Source: JAFDVL01 sp963794955 (lineage in GTDB: Bacteria > Acidobacteriota > Blastocatellia > RBC074). Taken from it: a stretch of 64,000 bases of DNA. The translations under genes were made by a program, and so were the position numbers. Below the pieces are notes generated by a model. The model made no database searches and was not told the DNA's origin. It saw only the letters and a list, made by a program, of their open reading frames with translations. Numbering within the stretch: position 1 is the first letter of the stretch; every line of letters starts with the position of its first letter. The DNA is taken from assembly GCA_963794955.1 (NCBI GenBank), contig CAWCGF010000032.1, forward strand, positions 1 through 64,000, given 5' to 3'. Positions 37,117 through 46,909 of the stretch are shown piece after piece.

Positions 37117-39096
37117 ATGTCCAAAATTCGTGTTCTACCAGATCAACTTGCCAATCAAATCGCCGCCGGAGAAGTCGTCGAGCGGCCCGCTTCGATTGTC
37201 AAAGAACTCATCGAAAATGCGATTGACGCGCACGCCACGCGCATTCGAGTAGACATCGAATCGGGCGGGCGGCGTTTGATTCGCATCTCGGACGACGGCG
37301 AAGGGATGATGCGCGATGATGCGATCATGGCATTTGAGCGGCACGCGACCAGCAAGATTAAAACCGCTGATGATTTAGGTTCGATTGTCACGCTCGGCTT
37401 TCGCGGCGAAGCGTTGGCTTCGATTGCGGCGGTCAGCAAGGTGAAATTGCTTACGCAAACGGCGAATGATTTAGTCGGCACACAGGTCGAAATTCACGGC
37501 GGCAAAATGCTGAATGTGAAAGATGCGGCGTTTGCGCGCGGCTCCGAATTTGAAATCAAGAGCTTGTTTTTTAATGTTCCGGCGCGACTCAAGTTTCTGA
37601 AATCCGAAGCGACTGAAAGCTTTCACATCGCCAACCTCGTCACGCATTACGCGCTGGCGAATCCGAAACTCGCCTTCACGCTGACGAACAATGGACGCGA
37701 AAGTATCAGCACTACGCCCGTCGAAACGGTGCGCGAGCGTGCGTATCAATTGTTCGGTGGCGATTTTGTGGATGCGTTGATTGAAGTGCTACGGCGAAGC
37801 AGGCGAAACGCGCGTGAGCGGCTTTGTCTCTTCGCCTTCGGTCACGCGCACGACGAAAGATGCACAGTATTTCTTCGTCAATGGTCGCTACGTGCGCGAC
37901 AAGGTTTTGAGCCGCGCGTTGACCGAAGCCTATCGCGCGATGATGCCTGCGGGCGTGTATCCGTCGGCGATGTTGTTTGTCGAAGTGCCGCCGGGCGATG
38001 TGGATGTCAATGTGCATCCTGCGAAAACCGAAGTGCGATTTGTGCGCTCGACCATTGTGTATGACACGGTGCGCGATGCGATCCGAACTTCGATTGGCGG
38101 TGCAAAAGCTGCGGTCACGCCGCTGACTTCGTTGGAGCCGAGCCTGACGCTGCCGCGCGTGTCAGAGCCGTCGAGTTATGCGCGTCCTATGCCTACGGGC
38201 GAAGCGTATCAAGAGCCAAAACTCACCCGCGAAGAAATGGTCGCCGCGTTGTACGCGCAAAGCCCCAATACGGAATTGCCCGAAGACCGCGAAGCGCCTG
38301 GGAGCGCAGGCGTCCCGCCTGCTGCACCTTCGCAACTCGCACAACCCCGCATCAACTTAACGACGCACAGAATCCCTCGCCGACATCCCCGCTGTCACCC
38401 AATCGCAAAGCCATTTCACGCCGATTCGCTATGGCATTCGCATTGGCTGTCTTGGCACCAAGGGCGCGGACTTTTCGCATTCGCCGCTCAAGCCTGCGAA
38501 CGATTTGTCGTTGATTCCCGACGACATCAAACCGCTGGGGCAAATGCACAATAGCTTCATCATTGCGGTGGATCGTGTCGGCTTCATGCCGATTGACCAG
38601 CACGTCGCGCACGAACGGATTTTGTTCGAGCAGCATTGGCAAAAGCTCAACGCCAAGCAGATCGAATCACAGCGGTTGTTACTGCCCGAAACGATTGATC
38701 TGACGCCTGCGCAAGCCTCCGCCTTCGATCAACTTGCGCCGGAGTTGGAAGCGAATGGCTTTGAAATTGGCCAGCTTTCCGGGCGTACAATTGCGGTCAA
38801 AGCGATTCCCGCCAGCGATTCCGAAAGATGCGGCCAAAGCGTTGTTGATTTCGCTGCTCGAAGCGATTGAGCAGGAGCGGCGCGGCTTGACGATGGATGA
38901 GATTCGCGCTGAAATTGCGGCTGGACTCGCGTGTCGCGCCGCCATCAAAATCAATATGATCCTGACGCCGGAGAAAATGCCCTGGTTGATTGATGAGTTG
39001 TTGAAGTGCAACAATCCCGCGACGTGTCCGCACGGCAGACCGATTATTTTGCGGATGACCGCACGCGAGATCGAGAAAGCGTTTCAGCGGATTTGA
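37117..39096 (+). CDS. mutL: DNA mismatch repair protein MutL (three frameshifts)
   Basis: The GHKL ATPase has its motifs NAIDAHATRIRVDIESGG, DDGEGM and GFRGEALASIAAV. The transducer domain has DVNVHPAKTEVRFVR. The C-terminal dimerisation domain carries the endonuclease motif DQHVAHERILFE plus LACRAAIKIN and CPHGRP, so this MutL should nick DNA. The frame changes near 37785, 38362 and 38815, each equal to one extra base. The linker contains GSAGVPPA, encoded by a dispersed palindrome. ATG 37117 is preferred over TTG 37114. Confidence 0.93.
38300..38326. repeat. Dispersed palindrome inserted in the mutL linker
   Basis: GCAGGCG-TCC-CGCCTGC (38306-38322) sits inside GGGAGCGCAGGCGTCCCGCC and is translated as GSAGVPPA between the MutL N- and C-terminal domains. 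The linker is disordered and length-tolerant, so an in-frame insertion there is permitted. Confidence 0.75.
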
Positions 39097-39112
39097 GTGA
39101 AAGGAAAGTCGT

Positions 39113-39686
39113 ATGTCAGCGTTGCCGAAAACGTATTACACGATTGACGAATATATTGAACTCGAAAAAAGCTCGGAGGAACGCTACGAGTATTTCGATG
39201 GCGAAGTATTTGCGATGGCGGGCAGTAGTTCGAGCCATCACCGCATTAGCGGCAATGCGTATGAATATCTGCAACGGAAATTGCGCGGGAGCGATTGCGA
39301 GGCTTTCCATTCTGATATGCGCATCAGTGTTCCGGCGGCATTCCCATATCGTTACCCTGATGCTTCGGTAGCTTGTGGCGAATCCATTTTCGATGAATTT
39401 CAAGGACAGACCCGATTAGTGAATCCGGTGTTGATTATTGAGGTTTTGTCGCCCTCCACCGAAAATTACGATCACGGCAAGAAGTTCACTGCCTATCAAT
39501 CTATCGAAAGCTTTCGGGAATATTTGCTGGTTGCACAGGATCGCCCATACGTCATCCAATATATCAAGCAAAGCCGAAGACCGTTGGTTGCGCCTCGAAC
39601 ATGAAGGGCTGGAAGGCGAAGTGCAATTGGAATCGCTGAATATCACACTGACGCTGACGGAGTTGTATGAGCGAGTGAAATTTTAG
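39113..39686 (+). CDS. Uma2 family nuclease-like protein (frameshifted)
   Basis: Uma2/PD-(D/E)XK fold: YYTIDEYIELEKSSEERYEY with FDGEVFAMAG, the HRISGNAYEYLQ helix, the catalytic PDASVACGE and VLIIEVLSPSTENYDHGKK. Near 39575 an extra A (AAA instead of AA) breaks the frame; the continuation AEDRWLRLEHEGLEGEV ends at 39686. AAAGGAAAGTCGT precedes the ATG. Such genes are abundant in cyanobacteria and acidobacteria, with unknown cellular role. Confidence 0.85.
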
Positions 39687-39785
39687 TTAGGCGTCCTGCG
39701 TAGGACATAAATCAGCCAAATTGCGAAAGCTGATATTAGCAGCTTATGAATTAGTGATCTTCGCCAAGACTCATGCTCAGTATGG

Positions 39786-40845
39786 GCTAGTTTCGGTTTT
39801 GCGGCCCCCTTCGACATTGCGGCAGTTCTCATTTATATGAGGTACAGGAACTTTCGGCTTTTGCCTGGCCGTTGGTTTATCGTATTACCACGGCAGATGG
39901 TTACTACCTCAGCGCGCCGGGTCAACGGGTTAATTTCACGCCGCAAGTCCACGGGCTTTGTACCAAACGCAAAGTCTCCGACGTCGCTTTACGCCTGGGG
40001 GTTTTCTTATGCATCATCGCCGGGTTAGGTACGCGCAAAGCCAGTTGGTTGATGAGCGTTTTGTTTCACTTGACGGTCTCCAAATCAGCGCTTGATCGTT
40101 GGGGCGAGGAAGTCGCCGATAACTTACCTTCAGAAGACGAAATGGTTAAGTTACTCCAGCAACGAAAGCCGATTACCCAGGGTCATTTCGATGAACTTTT
40201 CCCGCTGGGCACAGAGGCCTGCGTGTTAGTCCTGAAAGATGAACACGGGCGCATCCTGGCCGCCGAGCAAGTGGAAAAGCGCGACGAAGAACACGTCAAA
40301 CCCTTTCTGGCACGGTTCCAACGGCTCGGACTCAAGTTCACGAGCTTTTATATTGATCATTGTCAGGCTTACTTTAATGCCATCGGCGCGGTTTACCCGC
40401 AGGCCGAAATTCAATATGACTATTTTCACATCCTGCAAAACATCTGGCGCAAGGTGTGGGGCGAATTCCGCTGCCATCGCCGCGATCTCAAAACGCGTGG
40501 AGAAGCCGCCGCAACCAAATGGTACGCCGAGAAATTGAAAAAGATGGCGGCGCATTTATGGCAACACCGCTACCTGTTTTTCAAAGCCGAAGAAAATCTC
40601 TCGGCGCAAGAGAAAGTAACGATGCAGGAGGTCCTCACGCAACAACCAGAGATGTCCTACCTGCGCGGCTTCTTGTGCAAAGTGTGGGACATCTTTGACG
40701 GCCCGACCACCGCAACGGAGGCGCAGGAGAAACTGGACGAACTGAAAAAATACGCCGCATATAAGACCGATAACGGTTATACGAAAGCCATTTCTTTTCT
40801 GGAAGAACATTTCAAGAATATGACGACCTTCTTGCGCGTCCCTGC
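39786..40845 (+). pseudogene. DDE transposase, C-terminally truncated
   Basis: The open frame has no convincing start (open from about 39786; TTG at 39872). It shows CVLVLKDEHGRILAAEQVEK, TSFYIDHCQAYFNAIGAVYP and QYDYFHILQNIWRKVWGEF, a DDE transposase pattern (ISL3/IS66-like; exact family uncertain). The C-terminal region breaks off after FKNMTTFLRVP near 40838 and runs into unrelated coding sequence. It is a remnant; no terminal repeats were found. Confidence 0.75.
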
Positions 40846-41191
40846 AGCGTACATCAATGTGACTGGCAATAATCCGAAACTGTACCCAGTGGCTCCAAGC
40901 GAATCAGATGGTGCGGAAAAAGTTGCTTATCGGGAATTTTGGCAAGACATTGAATTGCATCCTGATCCTGATAATGCCCACGTTGTTGCCTTGATAGTTA
41001 TCGCAGAAATGCTCAGGCTTTTCTTTTTTACGGGCATTGCGTGTTTGGTTGGTTTTTTAGTGGCGATAATAAGTATTAAGAAACAAAGAAAGTTATTGGG
41101 AATTGGAGTCTTCGCTTTAGTGCTAAATGGGGTGCCGCTTGTATTTGTCTTACTGTTCTTTGGTCGGGCTTGGTTGCGAGGCCGTTATTGA
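40846..41191 (+). pseudogene. 3' remnant of a membrane protein fused to the transposase frame
   Basis: The frame continues from the transposase into a hydrophilic stretch (YREFWQDIELHPDPDNAHV) and then three likely membrane helices (VVALIVIAEMLRLFFFTGIA, CLVGFLVAIISI, GIGVFALVLNGVPLVFVLLF). This is probably the tail of a resident gene whose 5' part was replaced by the transposon remnant. No family was recognised. Confidence 0.5.
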
Positions 41192-41327
41192 CATACCAGA
41201 AATGCCTGATCTGATGTTAATTGCTGGCGCATATAGTGGTTTGCCAGTGCGTGCGACCGCTGGGTGCGGCGCGCGAGCACGCAGGCCACGCGAACTCTCA
41301 CGGGCCAGAACGTCACTGCCGCCGCGT

Positions 41328-41352
41328 CCAGCCTGCGAGGGCGCAGGCATAC
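41328..41352. repeat. Dispersed palindrome, reverse orientation
   Basis: GCCTGCG-AGGG-CGCAGGC is an inverted relative of the mutL copy. It lies in a GC-rich 200-base gap (41192-41394) that holds no supported gene. Confidence 0.6.
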
Positions 41353-41394
41353 CCAGCGGAACACGGCTATAAATTAGGGAAAAAAAGAGAACGT

Positions 41395-41658
41395 ATGACC
41401 ATTGAGCTGACCAAAGAAGCAAAACAAACTGCGCTCGAATCGCTGCAAAAATATTTCGAGGTGAATATGGAAGAGCCGCTCGGCAATTTGGCGGCGGGCG
41501 CGTTGCTGGGATTCATCCTCGAAGAGATTGGCCCCTGTATTTACAACAAAGGCGTCGCCGATGCGCAGGAGCGCATACAGATGCGGCTCAGCGAATTGGA
41601 ATACGAAGTTCACGCCGACGAATTCCAATATTGGCGCAAACCAAAAGGGCGCAAGTGA
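41395..41658 (+). CDS. DUF2164 family protein
   Basis: An 87-residue protein matching the DUF2164 plan: IELTKEAKQTALESLQKYFE, then LAAGALLGFILEEIGPCIYN with KGVADAQERIQMRLSELE. The ATG at 41395 is chosen because the longer frame upstream lies in palindrome-rich sequence. Its stop is two bases before sixA. The function of the family is not known. Confidence 0.8.
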   Translation: MTIELTKEAKQTALESLQKYFEVNMEEPLGNLAAGALLGFILEEIGPCIYNKGVADAQERIQMRLSELEYEVHADEFQYWRKPKGRK

Positions 41659-41660
41659 CT

Positions 41661-42188
41661 ATGCACTTATATCTACTCCGACACGGAATCGCGGCTGACT
41701 TTGGCGCAGGCTTTGCGCGGGATGCGGACCGTCCGCTTACGAAAGAAGGCTGGAAGAAAATGCGCGATGAAGCGCGTGGCATGCAAAAGCTCGGCATTGA
41801 TTTCGATTTGATCTTCACCAGCCCCTACCTGCGTACTCGCCAAACCGCGCAAGCTGTCGCCGAAGTGTATGAATTCGATGCCGACAACATTATCTCGATT
41901 GAAAACCTGGCCGCCGGACGCCCCTTCGCTCATCCGCCGTATCGCAATCCTGAAGTGTTCACCGACATCGGAGCCTACGGATTTGAGAAGGCCTTGATCG
42001 TAGGACACATGCCCGATCTGTCAGAAATGACCTCACTGTTGTTAACGGGCGTCCCTACGGCTCATTTTGAATTCAAAAAAGGCTCGCTTTGTTTGGTCGA
42101 AGTGGATGCCTTACCTGCACACCAACCCGCTGTGTTGCGCTGGATGATGACTCCCAAGCAGTTAATTTCTCTGGCTCCGAAGCGCTAA
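41661..42188 (+). CDS. sixA: Phosphohistidine phosphatase SixA
   Basis: A 175-residue histidine phosphatase of the phosphoglycerate mutase fold. LYLLRHGIAAD holds the catalytic RHG, IFTSPYLRTRQTAQ the second Arg, and LIVGHMPDL the second His. SixA removes phosphate from His-phosphotransfer domains, so it could modulate relay proteins. The ATG at 41661 directly follows the DUF2164 stop. Confidence 0.9.
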   Translation: MHLYLLRHGIAADFGAGFARDADRPLTKEGWKKMRDEARGMQKLGIDFDLIFTSPYLRTRQTAQAVAEVYEFDADNIISIENLAAGRPFAHPPYRNPEVFTDIGAYGFEKALIVGHMPDLSEMTSLLLTGVPTAHFEFKKGSLCLVEVDALPAHQPAVLRWMMTPKQLISLAPKR

Positions 42189-42204
42189 TGAAAAAGGAAA
42201 TGGC

Positions 42205-42747
42205 ATGAATCCCTGGCACGATGTAGATTTAGGAAAAGACGTCCCCGAATACTTTAATGCAGTCATCGAAATCCCGATTGGCTCAAATGTGAAATATGAA
42301 TTGGACAAGGTCACAGGATTGTTACGCGTGGATCGTGTGCTCTTCAGTTCGGTGCATTATCCGGCCAACTATGGCTTCCTGCCGCGCACCTATTGCGATG
42401 ACAATGATCCGCTCGATGTGTTGGTGCTGGGACAAACCGAAGTCGTGCCGCTGTGCATTATTCGCGCGAAAACCATTGGCGTGATGCAGATGATTGATGA
42501 GAATGAAGAGGACGACAAGATCATTGCCGTTCACGCCGACGACCCCGAATATCGGCACTACCGCGACATTTCCGAATTGCCCGAACATCGGCTGAAATCG
42601 GTGCAGCGCTTCTTTGAAGATTACAAGGCGCTGGAAAACAAAAGGGTCAAAGTCGAGCGGTTTATGGGACGCTTCGATGCCTGTCATATCATCGAAAAAA
42701 GCATCCAGTTGTACGAAGAGAAGCGCGGCGAATTGGTGGGGAAATAA
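42205..42747 (+). CDS. ppa: Inorganic pyrophosphatase
   Basis: A 180-residue family I soluble pyrophosphatase. It shows the signature DNDPLDVLVLG with three metal-binding Asp, FNAVIEIPIGSNVKYELDK, HYPANYGFLPRTYCDD and FFEDYKALENKRVKVERF. It hydrolyses pyrophosphate from biosynthetic reactions in the cytoplasm. AAAAAGGAAATGGC precedes the ATG. Confidence 0.96.
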   Translation: MNPWHDVDLGKDVPEYFNAVIEIPIGSNVKYELDKVTGLLRVDRVLFSSVHYPANYGFLPRTYCDDNDPLDVLVLGQTEVVPLCIIRAKTIGVMQMIDENEEDDKIIAVHADDPEYRHYRDISELPEHRLKSVQRFFEDYKALENKRVKVERFMGRFDACHIIEKSIQLYEEKRGELVGK

Positions 42748-42754
42748 GCGACAC

Positions 42755-43657
42755 CTATTTCAGCTTGAGAAGCGAGCGCACACTCGTTGTGACGATTTCC
42801 CATACGGGCGCGACAGGTGAAATCCAATCAAAATGCCCCGTCGTGTCCAGCGTCAGCAAGGTCACATCATCACCTTTCCGCTTTGCGCTTTGCTGGAACT
42901 CTCGCCCTAATTCAATCGGCACAATTCGATCCTGCTTCCCGTGCATTAAAATCGTCGGAACTTTCAGGGGCAACAACTCAATTGGCGAGGTCTGTTGATA
43001 ACGGTCGGCGAACTCTGCGGGCGATCCGCCCAGCAATTTAGTGACCGACTCATCACAGTTCGGACGATATTTTTTGAGGTCAGAAATTCCTGCTAACGAT
43101 ACGACACCCACCAATGGCAACGGGTGCGCGGAATATAATTCGCTGGTCTTCGGCAGGTTCTTGCGCGCCGCCAACCACAACGCCAATTGCCCGCCCGCCG
43201 AATGCCCAATCACAACAACGCGACGTAAATTCAGTGGATATTTTTTCGCCACTTCGCGCAGGTAATCGGTGCCTTTTGCAACATCCTGAAATGTCCCCGG
43301 CCACGCGCCACCTTTATCTCCGATGCGGCGATATTCGATTGTCCACGTCGCGACGCCAAGTTTCGTCAACGCGTCGGAAAACGCGGCCAAATGATGCAAA
43401 TCATATTCGGCGAACCAGCAACCACCGTGTACAACAACCACCACAGGATGCTTACCTTTGGTCTTGGGCAAGCGCAATTCACCAAACTGCAACGGATCAT
43501 CGCCATAGGCAAGGCGGTGATCGGCGGGCGGCTTGGGCAGCTTTTGAATATCTGCGAAGGACACAGATTGCGCTTGTATTGGATGCGAGAAAACGCTCCC
43601 GATGAAAAGCAAAAGGATAAATGCGCAAGCAGATTTTGCGATCTGTATAGTGTTCAT
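42755..43657 (-). CDS. Secreted alpha/beta hydrolase (BD-FAE-like)
   Basis: A 300-residue protein with signal peptide (CAFILLLFIGSVFSHPIQAQ). It has the oxyanion HGGCW, nucleophile GHSAGGQLALWLA, the late acid in MHGKQDRIVPIELG and the His in TTGHFDWISP. The esterase/lipase group acts on acyl esters; substrate unknown. Its ATG overlaps the stop of the small zinc-ribbon gene (ATGA). Confidence 0.88.
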   Translation of the reverse strand: MNTIQIAKSACAFILLLFIGSVFSHPIQAQSVSFADIQKLPKPPADHRLAYGDDPLQFGELRLPKTKGKHPVVVVVHGGCWFAEYDLHHLAAFSDALTKLGVATWTIEYRRIGDKGGAWPGTFQDVAKGTDYLREVAKKYPLNLRRVVVIGHSAGGQLALWLAARKNLPKTSELYSAHPLPLVGVVSLAGISDLKKYRPNCDESVTKLLGGSPAEFADRYQQTSPIELLPLKVPTILMHGKQDRIVPIELGREFQQSAKRKGDDVTLLTLDTTGHFDWISPVAPVWEIVTTSVRSLLKLK

Positions 43658-43815
43658 TTTGGTTTTGGTGGAATTGGTTCACTACACCATTTGCAGCGGA
43701 CAGTCTCGGACAGCTTTTCCTTGGAAACAAGCTGGACGCGATAGCATTTGGGGCAGCGCCGTGCCAGGCGCTTTGCCACTGTATGCGAGATGAGCCAATA
43801 CACTAATGGATTCAA
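43654..43815 (-). CDS. 53-residue zinc-ribbon protein, coupled to hydrolase
   Basis: The TTG at 43815 follows GGAGGGAACC. The protein has CPKC near residue 26 and CKWC near 44 and ends in a Pro/Lys tail (EPIPPKPK), a rubredoxin-like knuckle pair. It overlaps the hydrolase start by four bases. Small zinc ribbons of this size are often overlooked. Function unknown. Confidence 0.55.
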   Translation of the reverse strand: MNPLVYWLISHTVAKRLARRCPKCYRVQLVSKEKLSETVRCKWCSEPIPPKPK

Positions 43816-43909
43816 GGTTCCCTCCGCATGGTTAATGAAGGAGCCGCTTTTTCGCCCTTCACCGCGTAACTAAAGTGCGCGGCAGATACGCGCCCAATCG
43901 CCCGGACTT

Positions 43910-45772
43910 TTATTTGGTTCTGATTGGCAACACAAGATGGGTTGGGGATTGCCTGGAGCGAAACACGCGCTGCGTCGCTGCCTGATAATCGGTATCGCTC
44001 GCCTTGAAAATATTCTCCACAAATTTCTGTGGATTGCGGTCGTAGAGCGGGAACCAGGTGCTTTGCAGTTGCACCATTATACGATGCCCTTTCTTGAACG
44101 TGTGATCCGCCCAGCGAATATCGAAATCATAGGTCGTTACTTCGTTCGGGGTAATCGCTTCCGGCTTCTCAAAACTGTTGCGATAACGACCGCGCAGGAT
44201 TTCGCTGGCGACCATTAATTGATAGCCGCTCATTCGCAGGTCGCTCGGCCATTCCTCCGGGTACACATCAATCAGCTTCACCACCCAATCACTGTCGCTG
44301 CCCGAAGTCGAAGCAAAGAGCTTGACCAAAATCTGCCCGGTGATCGTCAGGTCTTCGGTCAGCACGTCTGTTTCCCAACTCAGCACGTCAGGCCGATTGT
44401 GGACGAAGCGCTGATCTTCGACAAGCCACGTGCGCCAATCCGAGCCTTGCGGATGATACGTCGCTTGTATGGGGCGCGCGCGATAGGGGACAGGATGTTT
44501 CGGGTCGGAAACGTATTCATCAAACGCTGCATCCGTCGTCGGCGTATTAAACGACAGCTTACCATCGGCCTGCACATACAGGTTGCGACCACTGTAGCCT
44601 TGCGTTGGCGGCCACGCGGAGTGAGCTTGCCATTCATTGCTGCCGGTTTGAAAGGTCGTCGCTTCGGGCAATTTGATTGTGCCTTTGCCCTTCAAATATT
44701 GCGCAAAAAACGGGCGTTGAATGTTGTAGTTGTAATGCCGACCCGTCGCGCTGCCGAATTGAATTTTGCCGAGGCTATCAGCTTTGCTCCGCGCCCAACC
44801 GCCGTGATTCCAAGGCCCCACCACCAGAAAATTCATGTGGTTGGAATCGTATTTTTCCATCGTTTGATACACCTTCATTGAACCGTAATAATCTTCCTGA
44901 TCCCACCAACCAATAACATGCAGCGTTGGCACGGTGACTTTGTTGATGTGGGTTGAGAGCGCACGTTGCTGCCAGAATTGATCGTATGTCGGATGCGCGA
45001 CATAATTATTCCACGTCGGGATTTTGCCGTTGAGATATTTGTCATTGACGTTGGAAAGCGCCCCCAATTTTAAGTACCAATCATACGTGTCGTAGCGGTC
45101 ATGCTGAAAGAAATAGCCGTCTTTCGCGCTTTCCATACTGACCGCGTACTCAAAGCCATAGCTTAAGCGAAATGCACCATTGTGAAAGAAATCATCGCCC
45201 ATCCAGACATCGCCCATCGCGGCTTGCGGCGAGACGCATTTCAGCGCGGGATGCGGATCGAACTGTGCCATCACTGTTGTCCAGCCTGGATACGAAATGC
45301 CGAACACGCCGACGCGTGCATTGTTGTTCGGCACGTTTTTGACCAGCCATTCAATCGTGTCGTAAGTGTCGCTGCTTTCGTCGAACGACTTCGGATCGCT
45401 TTTATTGATACGTGGCGGACGCGCCATCACGAATTCGCCTTCGGATTTGTAGCGTCCGCGAATGTCCTGAAACACAAAGATGTAGCCGTCTTCGATGAGT
45501 TCAGGAAAGGCTTGATTGATGTTGTCAGACGCTCTGCCATCCACGCCGTAGGGTGTTCGCTGCATCAGGAAGGGGAGCAGTTCGTTGCTCTTTTCGGGTA
45601 CGAAAATCAGTGTGTGCAGCTTCAGGCCATCGCGCATCGGAATCATTGCTTCAATGCGTTTGAATTTGACGTTGGTCTTGATTTCCGGTTCTTCGTTGCG
45701 TGATTGCGCGAAGCTGAAAGAGAAAACGAGGATAAGCAGTACGGCGAGTACTGGGCGGTTGGTTCGTGGCAT
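43910..45772 (-). CDS. CocE/NonD family hydrolase, second copy
   Basis: A 620-residue secreted hydrolase, paralogous to the one at 20607. It has IPMRDGLKLHTLIFVPEK, the nucleophile elbow GVFGISYPGWTTV, WWDQEDYYGSMKVYQ, and the C-terminal domain with LVKLFASTSGSDSDW. The start at 45772 places a signal peptide (RPVLAVLLILVFSFSFAQ) at the N-terminus. It lies 20 bases from the M48 peptidase gene on the same strand. Confidence 0.9.
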   Translation of the reverse strand: MPRTNRPVLAVLLILVFSFSFAQSRNEEPEIKTNVKFKRIEAMIPMRDGLKLHTLIFVPEKSNELLPFLMQRTPYGVDGRASDNINQAFPELIEDGYIFVFQDIRGRYKSEGEFVMARPPRINKSDPKSFDESSDTYDTIEWLVKNVPNNNARVGVFGISYPGWTTVMAQFDPHPALKCVSPQAAMGDVWMGDDFFHNGAFRLSYGFEYAVSMESAKDGYFFQHDRYDTYDWYLKLGALSNVNDKYLNGKIPTWNNYVAHPTYDQFWQQRALSTHINKVTVPTLHVIGWWDQEDYYGSMKVYQTMEKYDSNHMNFLVVGPWNHGGWARSKADSLGKIQFGSATGRHYNYNIQRPFFAQYLKGKGTIKLPEATTFQTGSNEWQAHSAWPPTQGYSGRNLYVQADGKLSFNTPTTDAAFDEYVSDPKHPVPYRARPIQATYHPQGSDWRTWLVEDQRFVHNRPDVLSWETDVLTEDLTITGQILVKLFASTSGSDSDWVVKLIDVYPEEWPSDLRMSGYQLMVASEILRGRYRNSFEKPEAITPNEVTTYDFDIRWADHTFKKGHRIMVQLQSTWFPLYDRNPQKFVENIFKASDTDYQAATQRVFRSRQSPTHLVLPIRTK

Positions 45773-45792
45773 GAGAGGCTTCTCCATCTGGC

Positions 45793-46890
45793 TTAATTTC
45801 CGAGTGCTTCGACGATCAGTTGATTCCCGCAATTTGCGCAAATCTTCCATCCCTCATCCACTGGCTTCGAGCATTGCCCGCAGACAAGTTGTGCGCCACG
45901 CAAATTCGCGCTGCAATAAGTGCAAAACGAATCTATCTCCGACGACACCAGTTGGCATTTTGGATTCGCACAGAGCTTGCCGCGCGGCGTGTCAATCTTG
46001 CCACCGACCAGCTTCAGCCGCGTCTCTTCGCCGAGCTTCCGATATTGTCCGTTCAGGATATTTTCATACTCCGGCGACGCCGCATACTGCGTGATTTCCT
46101 TCACGCGCACGGTCGGATACGGATGCGTTTCCTGCACGAAGACATAGAGTTTCATCATCTTGTCAAGCAACGAATCTTCACCGATTTCCTCATATTTTTC
46201 GGCTTGTGCAATAACTTCTGCCTGGTTCAGATTATCAGCCAAATGCTTGGAGTATCCGGCGAGTTTGCCGAGCGCGCCCGCCACCGCTTCCGGGTTTTGC
46301 GTCGCAATCAATGCCGCGCGATCACACGATAATTCGGCTTTGCGCGACCAGTCCAGTAACGCCAGTTGCATCCCCAAACTGGCGACTTGTCCCAAGCCCA
46401 TCGGCAACGCCTGTTCGATCATCGCCGTGCCAAAATTGCGCAGCGCGTTGGCCGCCGAGTTGTACAGCACGTGATCGCATTTCACGTGACCGAGTTCGTG
46501 CCCGATAATCGCCAGCAATTCGTCTTCGGTCATAATGTCAATTAGCGCCGAACACAGGACAATGGAGTAGTTTTCCATTCCCATCGCAAACGCGTTGATT
46601 TGCATATCGGTGCTAATGTGCAACTCCGGCAGCTTGCGTACGTCCAGCACCTGTGCCATCCGCACATATTGTTTATACAGCGATGGATATTGGCGCGGGC
46701 CGACTTTGATACTGCTGGATGTATGCTTGATGCGCATGTAGCGTTCAGCGATTTTTTCGGAGAGAAAGCGCGTGAACTGTGGCAGCAACGGAACTTTCTT
46801 AAGCGATTCCGTTGCCTGACGATCTGCCGCATGTTGGAAGGCAGTGTGCGAAATATTGGGAAATTCTTTGAGATCAGCTTTCAGCGCCAT
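45793..46890 (-). CDS. M48 family zinc metallopeptidase with zinc-ribbon tail
   Basis: A 365-residue protein with the catalytic helix AIIGHELGHVKCDHV (HExxH) and the later AELSCDRAALIA supplying the third ligand. The C-terminal 60 residues hold two Cys ribbons (CANPKC ... CTYC; CGQC ... CANC). M48 enzymes cleave membrane or periplasmic proteins; here no strong membrane helix is seen, only a short hydrophobic stretch near 170. It is likely in one unit with the CocE copy. Confidence 0.88.
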   Translation of the reverse strand: MALKADLKEFPNISHTAFQHAADRQATESLKKVPLLPQFTRFLSEKIAERYMRIKHTSSSIKVGPRQYPSLYKQYVRMAQVLDVRKLPELHISTDMQINAFAMGMENYSIVLCSALIDIMTEDELLAIIGHELGHVKCDHVLYNSAANALRNFGTAMIEQALPMGLGQVASLGMQLALLDWSRKAELSCDRAALIATQNPEAVAGALGKLAGYSKHLADNLNQAEVIAQAEKYEEIGEDSLLDKMMKLYVFVQETHPYPTVRVKEITQYAASPEYENILNGQYRKLGEETRLKLVGGKIDTPRGKLCANPKCQLVSSEIDSFCTYCSANLRGAQLVCGQCSKPVDEGWKICANCGNQLIVEALGN

Positions 46891-46909
46891 AAATGAATAC
46901 CTTTAGATA

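Noticed and set aside
33760..39096. Programmed frameshifting in aspS and mutL
   Set aside because: Several sites per gene, no shared slippery heptamer or downstream structure, and neither family is known for recoding. Sequence error explains them better.
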